This document shows positions 63,580 to 64,000 of a stretch of 64,000 nucleotides of DNA, piece by piece (position 1 is the first letter of the stretch; each line of letters starts with the position of its first letter). This stretch comes from an uncultured Fibrobacter sp. (GTDB taxonomy: Bacteria; Fibrobacterota; Fibrobacteria; Fibrobacterales; Fibrobacteraceae), in the NCBI RefSeq assembly GCF_947166265.1, contig NZ_CAMVDO010000008.1, positions 79,558 to 143,557 of the forward strand, in the 5' to 3' direction. The translations under genes and the position numbers were made by a program. The notes below the pieces were generated by a model. The model was not told the origin of the DNA, searched no databases, and saw only the letters and a program-made list of their open reading frames with translations.

Positions 63580-64000
63580 AATGTGTCCCTTTATTTTTTC
63601 GGGCGTAAATTTAGCAAAAGGCGAACGCAGCGGCAAAACAACTTGTTGTTTTGACATTGCTGAGCCGTGCTAAATGCGCTCCGAAGGAGCGCCAAGATAG
63701 AAATTAGACGACAAATTCTCAAGTCGAGCGTCGCGGCCAAGCTTGCTTGGACATGACCGAGACTAGAATTTGGGATTGGAACGAAGTGACAATTCCAAAG
63801 ACGAGAGACGAAAGACGAGAGATATGATATAGAAAAGGGGAACGTTTCCCCCTGATTGCAGCCCCGGCTGTGTCATCACCGCGCCCCACTCGTCATCCCC
63901 GCGAAGGCGGGGATCTTCTAGCCGGGTCTTCCATCACCCCCTCGCTGAAGTGAACCCAAGAAGTTGGACTGTTTAAAGTTAGGTTAAATTCGCCTTATTT
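63580..64000. other. Hairpin- and repeat-rich gap upstream of alaS
   Basis: There is no gene of its own here. Elements in order: a hairpin GCGCTCC/GGAGCGC near 63677-63693; CCAAGC/GCTTGG near 63738-63750; GGAATTGT-like inverted units near 63770-63798 (TTTGGGATTGG with CAATTCCAAA); GACGAGAGACGAAAGACGAG (63800-63819), which repeats the 17-base sequence at 60887; a GGGGAAC/GTTTCCCC stem at 63838-63851; and a REP-like element at 63892-63916. The promoter of alaS is not clearly visible. Confidence 0.6.
63892..63916. repeat. REP-like palindromic element (inverted copy)
   Basis: GTCATCCCCGCGAAGGCGGG then GATC, the reverse complement of the elements at 13401, 16189 and 36407. Confidence 0.85.

Noticed and set aside
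61561..63654. A 697-residue plus-strand open frame opposite alaS
   Set aside because: Its composition (H, V, F, E rich) is that of a shadow frame, and alaS is clearly the real gene.

Overview
The window reads as a chromosome segment of a Fibrobacter-type bacterium (Fibrobacterota; rumen or gut cellulose degrader). The grounds are a fibro-slime domain protein, a GH5 cellulase with serine-run linkers and a type-IX-like C-terminal domain, several secreted proteins built on the same plan, double-membrane cell-envelope genes, and short gene-dense operons. There is no rRNA, tRNA, CRISPR array, insertion sequence or prophage that I can see. The assignment is an inference from gene content; no marker gene was compared. 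Layout. 1-6050 (minus): the first 2016 residues of a giant secreted repeat protein that runs off the left edge. 6271-8191 (plus): a secreted protein and a lipoprotein, closed by a bidirectional terminator. 8243-9766: DEAD-box helicase RhlE. 9800-13248: a two-gene unit in which a MATE exporter fused to an RsbW-like ATPase-fold domain precedes an ATP-grasp ligase with a methyltransferase-like tail. 13249-13704: a hairpin-rich gap that may hold a structured RNA. 13705-16091: the electron-bifurcating NfnAB transhydrogenase. 16262-17776: a porin-like protein. 18026-23091: gluQ, then a DUF4011/SF1-helicase/nuclease protein whose ATPase motifs are lost. 23230-28283: a SPOR protein and a giant fibro-slime protein. 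28716-31012: an FHA-GGDEF cyclase and a second MATE pump. 31100-36383: a cadherin/Calx-beta surface protein, an outer-membrane barrel protein, a lipoprotein and an NAT-like protein. 36437-37458: azlCD. 37619-44727: two secreted polysaccharide-related proteins (an unassigned barrel with ten Ig-like repeats, and a GH5 cellulase). 44987-47937: a small secreted protein, mltG and a third MATE pump. 47949-54991 (minus): an apparent six-gene operon of a small membrane protein, an ABC-2 ATPase and permease, two divergent PilT-like ATPases and a patatin-like outer-membrane protein. 55196-55696: a DUF4258/CopG-type toxin-antitoxin pair. 55733-60127: GGGP synthase, a GSCFA protein and the methionine importer metQNI. 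60242-63579: a HTH/zinc-ribbon regulator and alaS. How the parts fit. Much of the window concerns the cell surface: large secreted multidomain proteins for attachment to and breakdown of plant fibre, outer-membrane barrels, lipoproteins and a peptidoglycan glycosylase. The central-metabolism genes (Nfn, metQNI, azlCD, alaS, gluQ) are ordinary in family but some carry departures, such as a MetN with no C-terminal regulatory domain and a MetQ with no lipid-attachment cysteine. The least explained loci, and the best candidates for undescribed biology, are the MATE-HATPase/ATP-grasp pair, the ABC/degenerate-PilT/patatin operon, the ATPase-dead helicase-nuclease, and the hairpin array at 13462-13704. 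A palindromic element with the core CCCCGCCTTCGCGGGGATGACA recurs between operons across the window.
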